Shown piece by piece: positions 17,205 to 25,426 of a stretch of 60,407 nt of DNA; position 1 is the first letter of the stretch, and every line of letters starts with the position of its first letter. Source of the stretch: Bacteroidaceae bacterium (GTDB lineage Bacteria > Bacteroidota > Bacteroidia > Bacteroidales > Bacteroidaceae); assembly GCA_017517925.1 (NCBI GenBank), contig JAFWXS010000139.1, forward strand, positions 1 to 60,407, given 5' to 3'. The notes under the pieces are model-generated. The model had not been told where the DNA came from. It saw nothing but the letters and a program-made list of their open reading frames with translations, and did not search any database. Both the position numbers and the translations under genes were made by a program.

Positions 17205-17415
17205 TTGGGTTATAGATAAAAATAGGAGATAAACACTGATATCGAGTGCTCCATCAATAATGATTGCAAGCAGATATTCGTTGCGGTGTACGAACCCTCT
17301 ATGACTATGTCGCTCGCTGGTACGGTTTGAGGCATATTCTTCCAACCATCGAAAGTATATCCATTCCGCTCAGGTGCATCGGGAGTCACGATGCTTTTCC
17401 ACCGTATCTTTAGAG
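17205..17415 (-). pseudogene. Remnant of a Listeria-Bacteroides repeat (Flg_new) protein
   Basis: On the minus strand, the frame from about 17410 to 17276 reads PERNGYTFDGWKNMPQTVPA and EGSYTATN, the conserved core of InlB B-repeat/Flg_new modules found in Bacteroidetes surface proteins. Just after ATN the match continues in another frame (NEYLLAIIIDGALDISVYLL), so at least one frameshift is present. No start, signal peptide or further repeats remain. It is a decayed piece of a larger surface protein lying downstream of repeat copy A, whose promoter faces it. Confidence 0.65.
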
Positions 17416-17484
17416 GTGGTGTCAAATTTGCGAGATTTGAAGACCTCAAGATAACGTCCGTAAACGTCCTTTCCAAAATGTCTC

Positions 17485-17509
17485 GACCCACCCCGCCCAC
17501 AACGGGGCT
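17485..17509. repeat. Short REP-like fragment
   Basis: GACCCACCCCGCCCACAACG then GGGCT begins with the same GACCCACCCC as the REP-like arm at 3959 and contains a CCCCG/CGGGG hairpin. It may be a truncated member of that family. Confidence 0.45.
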
Positions 17510-17522
17510 AATGAGTCAATGA

Positions 17523-17692
17523 CAAAATTAGTGCAAACCGAGTGGGAATGCAAATTTATTTAACAAAAGTTTTCTTCCTTCGCACTTCGGTATAGAGTAA
17601 GCGAGCTTATCTATGTGCTCAGTTTGTCGTCAGTTGCAATTTCCTGAGGTACAGCCAAATTTTGCCCTTGCGAAAGCAAGCTAAAGAAAGTA
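17523..17692. repeat. 84-bp dispersed repeat, copy A (interrupted)
   Basis: The left half (17523-17562, beginning CAAAATTAGTGCAAACCGAG) and right half (17639-17692, containing GAGGTACAGCC and GCGAAAGCAAGCTAAAG) match the two halves of copies B and C, but about 77 nt of unrelated sequence lies between them. Read on the minus strand the left edge is TTTG (17551-17554), 20 nt, TAATTTTG (17530-17523): a full promoter aimed at the surface-protein remnant. Confidence 0.75.
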
Positions 17693-17788
17693 ATGATTGT
17701 TTGTGATAATTCGTCAATTTAGGGGGCAAGAATTACACTTGCTTTATAGTGTTATGTGGCATGGGGAGGAGAAACTTTCGGTATGACG

Positions 17789-17820
17789 CTTGCAAATCTT
17801 GGTACCATTGATTACCTTTG
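17789..17820 (+). promoter_or_regulatory. Predicted promoter of the HU-like gene and ribD
   Basis: CTTG (17789-17792), 20 nt, then TACCTTTG (17813-17820), a close match to the Bacteroidetes consensus. Transcription would start near 17826, which places the whole palindrome array (17844-17921) inside a leader of about 130 nt. The preceding stretch 17693-17788 shows nothing I can identify. Confidence 0.7.
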
Positions 17821-17843
17821 CCGGACAAAGCAAAAAACTTTTC

Positions 17844-17921
17844 TCACCGCGGAGAAAATGCTTTGTCACCGCGATGAAAAAGGGTTGTCACCGCGGTGAC
17901 GAACGATTGTCATCGCGGTGA
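17844..17921 (+). repeat. Four palindromic sites at exact 22-bp period
   Basis: TCACCGCGGAGA (17844), TCACCGCGATGA (17866), TCACCGCGGTGA (17888, perfect palindrome) and TCATCGCGGTGA (17910) start exactly 22 bp apart, about two helical turns, so they face one side of the DNA. They lie between the predicted promoter and the HU-like gene, ending 37 nt before its ATG. A protein operator acting as a roadblock, a set of RNA hairpins, or a general chromosomal repeat are all possible. Confidence 0.85.
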
Positions 17922-17958
17922 CAAAAGGAAATGGACAAACCCTTTTATTCTTAACGAT

Positions 17959-18606
17959 ATGGCAAGAAAGAAGAAAGAGAGTATCAAGACGGGCGAGCAC
18001 GTTATCAAGTGCCGTGCCACGCGTTGCTGCCTGCGCAACGGCGCGCAACAGGACAACCTGTGGGGCATACGTGTGAATGTGGCCTATAGCCAGCGCAAGG
18101 AATTGAAAGACCTGGCCAAGGCGATAAGTCATGCGTGCACGGTCACCGAATCGGATGTGTTTGCCGTGTGGAGTGCGATGGAGCGCGAGATAATGCATGC
18201 CTTGAGCAATGGTGACCGCATCGTACTGGGCAGCCTCGGCATGCTGAGCCTCGAGGTGGGCACGGCAGGGCGCAAGAGCTATGGCGAGAAGTTCACGAGC
18301 AAGGATATCGTGGCCAAGGGAGTGGCCTTCCAGCCCTCGAAGCAGCTTACCGAGTTTGTCGAAGGTTTCTCATTCGAGTGTGACGGCATAGTGAAGCATC
18401 CGCTCGAGGAGCAAAGTGCCGAAGAGGCACTGAACGGGCACTTTGCCCAATACCCGTACATCAATGCACGCACCTTTGCCACGGTGTGCAAGTGCAGCCT
18501 CAGCACCGCCTACCGCCGCATTGCCGAGTTAGTGGCCGAGGGCAAGTTGGTGGAAAACCAGTTGGCCAAGGGCATGTATGAGCGCCCGGCACAGGATGCA
18601 CAATAA
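17959..18606 (+). CDS. HU-like DNA-binding protein with C-terminal helix-turn-helix
   Basis: A 215-residue protein. Residues about 15-135 resemble the Bacteroidetes HU/IHF-like (HU-HIG) domain: RKELKDLAKAISHACTVTESDVFAVWSAMEREIMHALSNGDRIVLGSLG, then a basic arm segment and the FTSKDIVAKGVAFQPSKQL strand. A further C-terminal domain (about 155-205; FATVCKCSLSTAYRRIAELVAEGKLV) reads as a helix-turn-helix. The protein is therefore probably a nucleoid or regulatory DNA-binding protein. The ATG at 17959 is preferred over 17896, which would place coding sequence within the palindrome array. ribD starts 12 nt after it, so the two share a transcript. Confidence 0.75.
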   Translation: MARKKKESIKTGEHVIKCRATRCCLRNGAQQDNLWGIRVNVAYSQRKELKDLAKAISHACTVTESDVFAVWSAMEREIMHALSNGDRIVLGSLGMLSLEVGTAGRKSYGEKFTSKDIVAKGVAFQPSKQLTEFVEGFSFECDGIVKHPLEEQSAEEALNGHFAQYPYINARTFATVCKCSLSTAYRRIAELVAEGKLVENQLAKGMYERPAQDAQ

Positions 18607-18618
18607 AAAGGCGAAGCT

Positions 18619-19737
18619 ATGACGACAGACGAGCGATACATGGCACGATGCCTCGAACTGGCTGCAAACGGGCTGTTCGGCGCAGCGCCCAACCCGATGG
18701 TGGGGGCGGTAATTGTACACAACGGAAAGATTATCGGCGAGGGCTATCACCGCCAGTGCGGAGGGCCTCATGCCGAGGTCAATGCCGTGCGCTCGGTGAA
18801 GGATGAGCAGCTGCTGCGCAAGTCGACGATGTATGTGAGCTTAGAGCCCTGTGCACACTATGGCAAGACACCGCCTTGTGCCGACATGATCGTGGAGAAG
18901 GGCATACCGCGCGTGGTCATCGGTTGCCGCGACAGCTTTGATCAGGTGGATGGCAAGGGCATACAGAAACTGCGGGCAGCAGGCATTGAGGTGACCGTGG
19001 GCGTATTGGAGAAGGAGTGCCTGGAGCTGAACCGCGCTTTCTTCACTTATCATGGGAAAAAGCGCCCCTACATCACGCTGAAGTGGGCACAGAGTGCCGA
19101 CGGATTTATTGATGGGCAACGGACAACGGACAATGTTGCGATTAAGCAAGAGCAGAGGCTGCAAGCAGACTCTGCTGAACGCAGCAACATCAACGAAGTT
19201 AACGAACAACAGCCCGTGCGCTTCTCGACCGATGAGACAGCGGTGCGTGTACACCGCCTGCGTGCCTTGAGCGATGCCATACTCGTGGGGCGCCGTACGG
19301 CCGAACTGGACAACCCCTCGCTCACTACCCGATTGTGGCCGGGAAACAATCCCCTGCGCTTAGTCATTGACCGTAGGGGAACACTGGAGAAGAGGCTGAA
19401 TCTCTTCGACGGAACAGTAAAAACGACCGTTTTCACCGAGGTTTTTTGGGATTTTGAGGGGAGAGAAAACATCGAGCAGGTGCCGCTCGACTTCAGCCGC
19501 GACATCCTGCCTCAAATAATGGACTACCTCTATGGACATAAGGTACAGCGACTGCTTGTAGAGGGAGGCTCTGCACTGCTACAGAGCTTCATCGACAGCG
19601 GGCTGTGGGATGAGGCCTTCGTGGAGGAGGCACCTTTCAACCTTGGCGGCGGAGTGAAGGCACCACACATCGGCAATGAATACTGTAAGGGGCAAATCCA
19701 GTGTTTCGGAAACCGGATTTCTAACTTTTTGCACTAA
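18619..19737 (+). CDS. ribD: Riboflavin biosynthesis deaminase/reductase RibD
   Basis: Bifunctional enzyme carrying out the second and third steps of riboflavin synthesis: deamination of diaminohydroxyphosphoribosylaminopyrimidine and reduction of the ribose. The N-terminal CMP/dCMP-deaminase-like domain has the zinc motifs PHAEVNA and LEPCAHYGKTPPC; the C-terminal RibD_C reductase domain includes WAQSADGFIDGQR, AILVGRRTAELDNPSLTTR and LLVEGGSALLQSF. Between SADGFIDG and VRFSTDETAVRVHRLRA lies a segment (nt 19117-19212) about 30 residues longer than I expect for the family. It begins with the DNA motif CAACGGACAACGGACAA, 15 bases of which recur in the intergenic region at 58674. Confidence 0.93.
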   Translation: MTTDERYMARCLELAANGLFGAAPNPMVGAVIVHNGKIIGEGYHRQCGGPHAEVNAVRSVKDEQLLRKSTMYVSLEPCAHYGKTPPCADMIVEKGIPRVVIGCRDSFDQVDGKGIQKLRAAGIEVTVGVLEKECLELNRAFFTYHGKKRPYITLKWAQSADGFIDGQRTTDNVAIKQEQRLQADSAERSNINEVNEQQPVRFSTDETAVRVHRLRALSDAILVGRRTAELDNPSLTTRLWPGNNPLRLVIDRRGTLEKRLNLFDGTVKTTVFTEVFWDFEGRENIEQVPLDFSRDILPQIMDYLYGHKVQRLLVEGGSALLQSFIDSGLWDEAFVEEAPFNLGGGVKAPHIGNEYCKGQIQCFGNRISNFLH

Positions 19738-19796
19738 AAACACATCTTTTAATATAAAAGAACTTAAAAAGTAGGGCATAAGCGGAAAATTGTTGC

Positions 19797-19804
19797 TATT
19801 TTTG
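19797..19804 (+). promoter_or_regulatory. Predicted -7 box for the DUF6242 lipoprotein gene
   Basis: TATTTTTG fits TAnnTTTG and lies 33 nt before the ATG at 19838; the -33 region is weak. Confidence 0.5.
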
Positions 19805-19837
19805 TCGTTTGAAATGTATATTAGTAACAGAAAGACG

Positions 19838-21091
19838 ATGAAAAGAATAGCGACCAGTCTCATTTGTCCGCTTATCGGTGCTCTGCTCCTGACCTCATGC
19901 CTGAGCAATGATGACGAAATAGTGAAATCCTCTGAGGTGGCACTGCTGTCCTTCGGCATCAAGGACATAAAGACCGTGCATACAATCAAGACGGATGAGG
20001 GGAAAGACTCGACCTACACCACCATGATGAGTGGCAGCACCGTGACGTTCACCATAGACCAGAACCGGCACCTTGTCTACAACGCTGACTCGATAGCCTA
20101 TGGCACCAACGTGAAGAAGGTGCTGGTAAAGGTGACAGCCGATGGCTATGTGTACTACCTCAAGAAGGATGGAGCACTGGGCTCGGTGGAAGACTCCATC
20201 GACTTCACTTCCCCGGTGACCTTCCGCGTGAAATCGTATGATGAGCAATATACACGTGACTACCGTGTGAGCATCAATGTGCATCAGGTAGATCCCAAGG
20301 TGACGATATGGACGCAACTTGAGAACGCCAACTTCCCTGAGTTGGTAGAGCAGAAGGCCTTTGTCAAGGACGACAGCCTGTCGGTAACAGGCGTGGATGC
20401 CAACGGTGCATATCAAACCGCCTCGGCAAGCACAGCCGATGCAACCATATGGACCACCACGGCATGTAGCGGCATTGAGGGCACGGGACTTTCGATATTC
20501 CTCATCGAAAACACCTTTTACCTGAAAACCACAGCCGGACTTTATCGCTCGGAAGATGCTGTTGCGTGGAGTGTTGCGGAGGATATGCCCGAGGTACTGC
20601 ATACACTTCCTGAAGGGGTTATGAGCAATGGCGTGGCCCTGTTCTCGGAACCTCTGAGCACGAATGAAGAGATTATACGCAGCATCTTTGTGGCAACACC
20701 TGAGACAGCAGATACCTGTGCACAGGTGTGGACCAAGCTGAGCACGGAAACCGAATGGAAAGAGATAGGAGCCAGCGGCAACAACGTCTACGGATGTCCC
20801 AACTTGGAAGATTTGGCTATGATACAGTATGCCGACAAGCTATATGCCTTCGGCGGAAAGAGCGTGGGTAACCGCAAGTCACCTTTAGAAGCCTTCGGCG
20901 ATTGCTACGAATCGCGCGATCATGGCGTGACATGGAAAGGACGAGAAAAGGTGTACGAAAAAGCATTCAGTCTACCCGAGATATTCAAGGGACGTACCGA
21001 GACCTTCTCTACAGCAACCGACGGCGAATACGTGTGGGTAATGTGGAGCAATGGTGAAGTTTGGCGCGGCCGATGGAACGGAATAGAATAA
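19838..21091 (+). CDS. DUF6242-like lipoprotein with kelch-type C-terminal half
   Basis: A 417-residue predicted lipoprotein (MKRIATSLICPLIGALLLTSC, lipobox cysteine 21). The N-terminal half contains two beta-sandwich-like segments (SSEVALLSFGIKDIK and SPVTFRVKSYDEQYTRDYRV), and the C-terminal half has repeating FYLKTTAGLYRSEDAVAW, MIQYADKLYAFGG and YESRDHGVTWKG units reminiscent of kelch or sialidase Asp-box blades. This layout matches the Bacteroidales DUF6242 family as I remember it; function is unknown, surface or periplasmic location is likely. The frame is open from 19790, but the lipoprotein signal and the -7 box at 19797 favour the ATG at 19838. Confidence 0.7.
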   Translation: MKRIATSLICPLIGALLLTSCLSNDDEIVKSSEVALLSFGIKDIKTVHTIKTDEGKDSTYTTMMSGSTVTFTIDQNRHLVYNADSIAYGTNVKKVLVKVTADGYVYYLKKDGALGSVEDSIDFTSPVTFRVKSYDEQYTRDYRVSINVHQVDPKVTIWTQLENANFPELVEQKAFVKDDSLSVTGVDANGAYQTASASTADATIWTTTACSGIEGTGLSIFLIENTFYLKTTAGLYRSEDAVAWSVAEDMPEVLHTLPEGVMSNGVALFSEPLSTNEEIIRSIFVATPETADTCAQVWTKLSTETEWKEIGASGNNVYGCPNLEDLAMIQYADKLYAFGGKSVGNRKSPLEAFGDCYESRDHGVTWKGREKVYEKAFSLPEIFKGRTETFSTATDGEYVWVMWSNGEVWRGRWNGIE

Positions 21092-21130
21092 ATTGAGAAT
21101 TGAAAGTTGAAAATTAACCTCCGGGATAGT

Positions 21131-21189
21131 GTCATCCTGAGTGTAACGAAGAATCGGAAGAAGAGATCCTTTACGATGTTCAGGATGAC
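21131..21189. repeat. GTCATCCTGA-type intergenic palindrome
   Basis: GTCATCCTGA (21131-21140) is inverted as CAGGATGAC (21181-21189), with GTGTAACGAAGAATCGGAAG inside. Palindromic sequences with these ends (GTCATyCTGAG...CAGnATGAC) are common intergenic repeats in Bacteroidetes genomes. It lies in the gap between the DUF6242 and DUF6089 genes. Confidence 0.65.
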
Positions 21190-21204
21190 AGTCCTCTCCA
21201 AAAA

Positions 21205-21918
21205 ATGAAACGGGACATACAACACAATATTATACGACGCATGGTAACAGTGATTCTGTTGCTCGGCACGGTGTGTATGGCCTCGGCACAGGAGTTGGAA
21301 TACAATATGGAACTGGGCGGCATGGCAGGCGGAAGCTTCTATATGGGCGATGCCAACTACACCACACCGCTGAAGAATATGGCATTGGCAGGTGGGTTAT
21401 TGGCCCGATATAACATAAACCCTCGCATGGCCGTGAAGGGCGACCTCGCCGTAGGACGCATCAAGGGCACTACCGAGGGGCAGGCAAACCAGTATCCGGG
21501 TGGAGTACACGCCACCTTCAGCCGCAATGTATATGAACTGGGCGCACAGTTCGAATACAGCTTCTTTGCCTACGGCACAGGAGCAGGATACAAGGACAGC
21601 CATCGCCTGGCACCCTACATCCTGGCAGGAGTGGGACTGACCTACGCCCCCAAGCCTGCCAAACATGTAGTAGCCATGAACCTTCCCGTAGGCATCGGCG
21701 TGAAGTACAAACTGGCCGAGCGACTCAACGTGGGAGCCGAGTGGACCATGCGCTTCACCACATCGGACCGCCTCGATGTCACCCATGCCACAGGACTGCA
21801 ACTCGACGACCCCTACGGCATAGAGAGCGGTCTGCTGAAAAACAGGGACAGCTACTCGTGGCTGATGCTGTACGTCAGCTACGACATGTTTCCCAAATAC
21901 AGGAAGTGTAATAATTGA
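21205..21918 (+). CDS. DUF6089-type outer-membrane beta-barrel protein
   Basis: A 237-residue protein with an N-terminal signal peptide (VTVILLLGTVCMASAQE) and alternating beta strands (ELGAQFEYSFFAYG, LAPYILAGVGLTYAP, NVGAEWTMRFTTSDRLD) ending in SYDMFPKYRK, consistent with a small outer-membrane barrel of the DUF6089 type. In Bacteroidetes this gene commonly precedes uppS and bamA, as it does here, suggesting a link to envelope assembly. A downstream ATG at 21241 (MVTVILL) is an alternative start that would begin nearer the signal-peptide hydrophobic core. Exact role unknown. Confidence 0.8.
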   Translation: MKRDIQHNIIRRMVTVILLLGTVCMASAQELEYNMELGGMAGGSFYMGDANYTTPLKNMALAGGLLARYNINPRMAVKGDLAVGRIKGTTEGQANQYPGGVHATFSRNVYELGAQFEYSFFAYGTGAGYKDSHRLAPYILAGVGLTYAPKPAKHVVAMNLPVGIGVKYKLAERLNVGAEWTMRFTTSDRLDVTHATGLQLDDPYGIESGLLKNRDSYSWLMLYVSYDMFPKYRKCNN

Positions 21919-21936
21919 ATAATTAACGAAGGTAGC

Positions 21937-21965
21937 AAACTCATAAACTTAAAAACTCATAAACT
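21937..21965 (+). repeat. Direct repeat in the uppS leader
   Basis: AAACTCATAAACT occurs at 21937-21949 and 21953-21965 (16-bp period). The internal AAACTTAAAAACT (21945-21957) also occurs in the ricT leader at 39137-39149. The second copy ends 3 nt before the uppS ATG, so it occupies the ribosome-binding region. Confidence 0.65.
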
Positions 21966-21968
21966 CAC

Positions 21969-22721
21969 ATGACATACAAGGAACAGTTAGACATGAACCG
22001 CATACCCCAGCACATTGCCATCATCATGGACGGCAACGGACGCTGGGCGAAAGCCAAAGGGAAACGCCGCGGTGAAGGACATATCGTAGGTGCACAGGCA
22101 CTGCACGACACGATGATGCACGCAGCCAAGTTGGGCGTAAAGTATGTGACTGTATACGCCTTCTCTACCGAGAACTGGACACGTCCCGATGAGGAGGTCA
22201 ACGGACTGATGGCACTGCTGTTCGAGAAGCTCGACCTCAGTATCTTCATGGACAACGACATCCGATTCTGTGTCATCGGTGATACCGACCGCCTGCCCGA
22301 AAAGGTGCGTGAGCGCATGAACTACTGCATCACCCAGTCGGCAGGTAACCAGCGCGGCACACTCACCGTAGCGCTCAGCTACTCGTCGAAGTGGGAGCTC
22401 ACCCAGTCGGCCAAGCGCATCGCTGCCATGGTACAGGAGGGTAAATTGAGCATTGACGAGATTACCGACAAAACCATCGACGAGACACTGAACACCTCGT
22501 TCATGCCCGACCCCGACCTATTGATACGTACCGGAGGCGAGACTCGCCTGAGCAACTATCTGCTGTGGCAGTGTGCCTACACGGAGCTCTACTTCTGCGA
22601 CACCTACTGGCCCGATTTCGATGAGGAGGAGCTGTGCAAGGCCATCTACACCTTCCAGCAGAGGGAAAGAAGATTCGGCAAAACGAGTGAACAAATTGCC
22701 GGAGAGAACGATAATAAATAA
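21969..22721 (+). CDS. uppS: Isoprenyl (undecaprenyl diphosphate) synthase
   Basis: Cytosolic cis-prenyltransferase that extends farnesyl diphosphate to the C55 lipid carrier used for peptidoglycan and polysaccharide export. The 250-residue protein shows the family signature [11 protein letters not shown] with catalytic D21, FSTENW, and the C-terminal [19 protein letters not shown] and [12 protein letters not shown] substrate-binding stretches. No Shine-Dalgarno-like purine run is evident; the leader is the repeat described separately. bamA starts five bases after its stop, so they are co-transcribed. Confidence 0.96.
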   Translation: MTYKEQLDMNRIPQHIAIIMDGNGRWAKAKGKRRGEGHIVGAQALHDTMMHAAKLGVKYVTVYAFSTENWTRPDEEVNGLMALLFEKLDLSIFMDNDIRFCVIGDTDRLPEKVRERMNYCITQSAGNQRGTLTVALSYSSKWELTQSAKRIAAMVQEGKLSIDEITDKTIDETLNTSFMPDPDLLIRTGGETRLSNYLLWQCAYTELYFCDTYWPDFDEEELCKAIYTFQQRERRFGKTSEQIAGENDNK

Positions 22722-22726
22722 AAGGA

Positions 22727-25372
22727 ATGAAAAAGAGCATAAACCTTATTAAATATATAGCCCTGACAGGACTTCTCGCAATGCCTTGCGGAGAATCCCT
22801 TGCACAGGCTGCACTCACCGATACCATCAACAAGCCGGTAGTGCTCTACTCTGCCCCCAAGCGGTATGAGATTGCTGATATTGCGGTGAGCGGCATCGAA
22901 GGGTACGAAGACTATGTCTTGATAGGACTGTCGGGACTCTCTGTCGGGCAAGTAATTACGGTTCCCGGTGACGAGATAACCAATGCCGTGAAGCGCTATT
23001 GGAAGCACGGGCTCTTCTCCAACGTGAGCATCACCATCGAGAAGGTGGTAGGCAACCAAGCTTACTTGAACATTGCCCTTACACAACGTCCACGCCTGTC
23101 CAAGGTGAACTATAACGGGGTGAAAAAGTCAGAGCAAGAGGACTTGGAGGCCAAACTGAACTTCCGTGAAGGGAACCAGATTACGCCCAACATGATAGAC
23201 CGTGCGAAGATTGTCATCAAGCGATACTTCGACGACAAGGGATTCAAGAATGCCGAGATTAATATCATACAGCGCGATGATGTGGCCGAAAAGAACAAAC
23301 TCATCCTTGACATCAACATCGACAAGAAGGAGAAGATCAAGGTCAACAAGATATACATTACCGGCAACAGTGCCCTTGACGAGAAGCAGCTGAAGTGGGC
23401 AATGAAGAAGACCAATGAGAAGGGCAATTTGCGTCATTTCTTCCGCCCTAAAAAGTTTATTGACAACCTCTATGAAGAGGACAAGCAACTGCTCATAGCC
23501 AAGTATAACGAGCATGGCTACCGCGATGCACATATTGTGGTGGACTCTGTGGTGCCCTTTGATGAAAAGAAGGTAGACGTATACATCCAAGTGGAGGAGG
23601 GGGAGCAGTACCACATCCGCAACATCAACTGGGTGGGTAACACGGTATACGAGTCGGAAGGCTTGTCAGAGATGCTCCGCATGAACCCCGGTGACGTGTA
23701 CAACCAGAAGAAATTGGACGAGCGCGTCAAAATGGATGAAGATGCCATCGGTAACCTATATTATAATAATGGATATGTGTTTGCCCAAGTAGTGCCGGTA
23801 GAAGTAAACGTCAGCGCAGATTCGGTAGATCTCGAGATGCGTGTGTTCGAAGGCCCTCAGGCTACCATCAACCGCGTACGCATTGCAGGTAACGATCGTC
23901 TTTACGAGAATGTTATACGCCGCGAGTTGATGACCAAGCCTGGTGACCTCTTCAGTAGAGATGCCTTGATGCGTTCGGCACGTGAGTTGCAGCAGATGGG
24001 GCACTTCAACCCTGAATCAATCTCACCCGATGTGCAGCCCGATGCTTCCAACGGTACGGTAGACATCAACTGGATGCTGGAGTCAAAGAACAACGACCAG
24101 ATAGAGTTCTCGCTCGGATACGGACAGACGGGTGTCATCGGTAAGATTGCTCTGAAGTTTACCAACTTCTCGATGTACAACCTTTTCCACAAGTCAGACA
24201 ACTACCGTGCCTTCATCCCGCAAGGCGACGGACAGACCTTCACCATCAGCGGACAGACCAACGGTACCTACTACCAGTCGTATAATGTATCATTCTTCGA
24301 CCCCTGGTTTGGCGGTAAGCGTCCTAACTCGTTCTCAGTGAATGCCTTCTACTCATTGCAGACAGGCTTGAACAACAACTTCTACAATACAGCCATGATG
24401 AACAACTACTACAACAGTCTGTATGGTTATGGCAACTATAACAATTACTACAACAACTACGAGTCGTACTACGATCCTGACAAATATTTACGCATGTATG
24501 GTTTGTCAATCGGTTGGGGTAAGCGCTTACACTGGCCCGATGACTACTTCACCCTGTATGGTGAACTCGGGTACACACGCTACGACCTGAATAACTGGGA
24601 ATACTTCCTTATCTCCAACGGTAGTAGCAACAACATTAGTTTGTCGTTAAATCTTGGTCGTAGTTCGATTGACAATCCCATATTCCCCCGCCAAGGTTCG
24701 GAAATTAGTTTCAATATAGCCATCACTCCCCCCTATTCATTGTTTGACGGCATCGATTATAAATCACTTAGTGAGACAAAACCTACCGATGCCGACTACA
24801 GTGCAAACTTACAAAAGCGTTACAACTGGATTGAATATCACAAGTGGAAGTTCAAAAGCAAATTCTATACTGCACTTACTGGCGGACAAAAATGCCTTGT
24901 ATTGATGGCACGTGCCGATTTCGGTTTATTAGGACATTATAATAAATATAAGAAGTCACCCTTTGAGACCTTCTATGTGGGTGGTGACGGAATGAGCGGT
25001 TATTCATATAACTACTACACTGACATGATTGCCTTGCGCGGTTACGACAATGGTGCGCTCACACCTCCAGGGGTAGCTGGTAGCGAAGGATATGCTTACT
25101 CGCGCTTTGCGATGGAGCTTCGCTACCCCTTGATGCTTGAGAACTCTACACAAATCTATGCGCTTGCCTTCCTTGAGGGTGGTAATGCCTGGACAGATGT
25201 GAGAAAGTTCAACCCATTCGACATGAAACGATCAGCCGGTGTGGGTGTACGTATTTTCCTCCCGATGATTGGCCTCATGGGTATTGACTGGGCTTATGGT
25301 TTCGACAAAGTATACAACTCAAGAGCTTCGAGCGGAAGCCAATTTCACTTCATCCTCGGACAGGAGTTTTAA
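22727..25372 (+). CDS. bamA: Outer-membrane protein assembly factor BamA
   Basis: Essential Omp85 insertase of 881 residues: signal peptide, five POTRA domains (about residues 40-450; YEIADIAVSGIEGYEDYVLIG, INKIYITG-type strands) and a C-terminal 16-strand barrel starting near QIEFSLGYGQTGVIG. It inserts beta-barrel proteins into the outer membrane. The barrel carries a striking Asn/Tyr-rich stretch at nt 24373-24500 (residues about 549-592) that probably forms an extracellular loop. Genes upstream (uppS) and downstream (three ompH-like chaperones) belong to the same envelope-biogenesis operon. It ends GQEF with a terminal Phe as expected for a BamA barrel. Confidence 0.96.
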   Translation: MKKSINLIKYIALTGLLAMPCGESLAQAALTDTINKPVVLYSAPKRYEIADIAVSGIEGYEDYVLIGLSGLSVGQVITVPGDEITNAVKRYWKHGLFSNVSITIEKVVGNQAYLNIALTQRPRLSKVNYNGVKKSEQEDLEAKLNFREGNQITPNMIDRAKIVIKRYFDDKGFKNAEINIIQRDDVAEKNKLILDINIDKKEKIKVNKIYITGNSALDEKQLKWAMKKTNEKGNLRHFFRPKKFIDNLYEEDKQLLIAKYNEHGYRDAHIVVDSVVPFDEKKVDVYIQVEEGEQYHIRNINWVGNTVYESEGLSEMLRMNPGDVYNQKKLDERVKMDEDAIGNLYYNNGYVFAQVVPVEVNVSADSVDLEMRVFEGPQATINRVRIAGNDRLYENVIRRELMTKPGDLFSRDALMRSARELQQMGHFNPESISPDVQPDASNGTVDINWMLESKNNDQIEFSLGYGQTGVIGKIALKFTNFSMYNLFHKSDNYRAFIPQGDGQTFTISGQTNGTYYQSYNVSFFDPWFGGKRPNSFSVNAFYSLQTGLNNNFYNTAMMNNYYNSLYGYGNYNNYYNNYESYYDPDKYLRMYGLSIGWGKRLHWPDDYFTLYGELGYTRYDLNNWEYFLISNGSSNNISLSLNLGRSSIDNPIFPRQGSEISFNIAITPPYSLFDGIDYKSLSETKPTDADYSANLQKRYNWIEYHKWKFKSKFYTALTGGQKCLVLMARADFGLLGHYNKYKKSPFETFYVGGDGMSGYSYNYYTDMIALRGYDNGALTPPGVAGSEGYAYSRFAMELRYPLMLENSTQIYALAFLEGGNAWTDVRKFNPFDMKRSAGVGVRIFLPMIGLMGIDWAYGFDKVYNSRASSGSQFHFILGQEF

Positions 25373-25426
25373 ACATTCCGCCCTTTTGTGAGTCAAAACA
25401 ATGTAAAGTTTATAAAAATACAGATT

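Noticed and set aside
17501-17958. Possible CRISPR because of regular spacing of short palindromes
   Set aside because: The 22-bp period leaves no spacers of useful length, and no cas genes are present.
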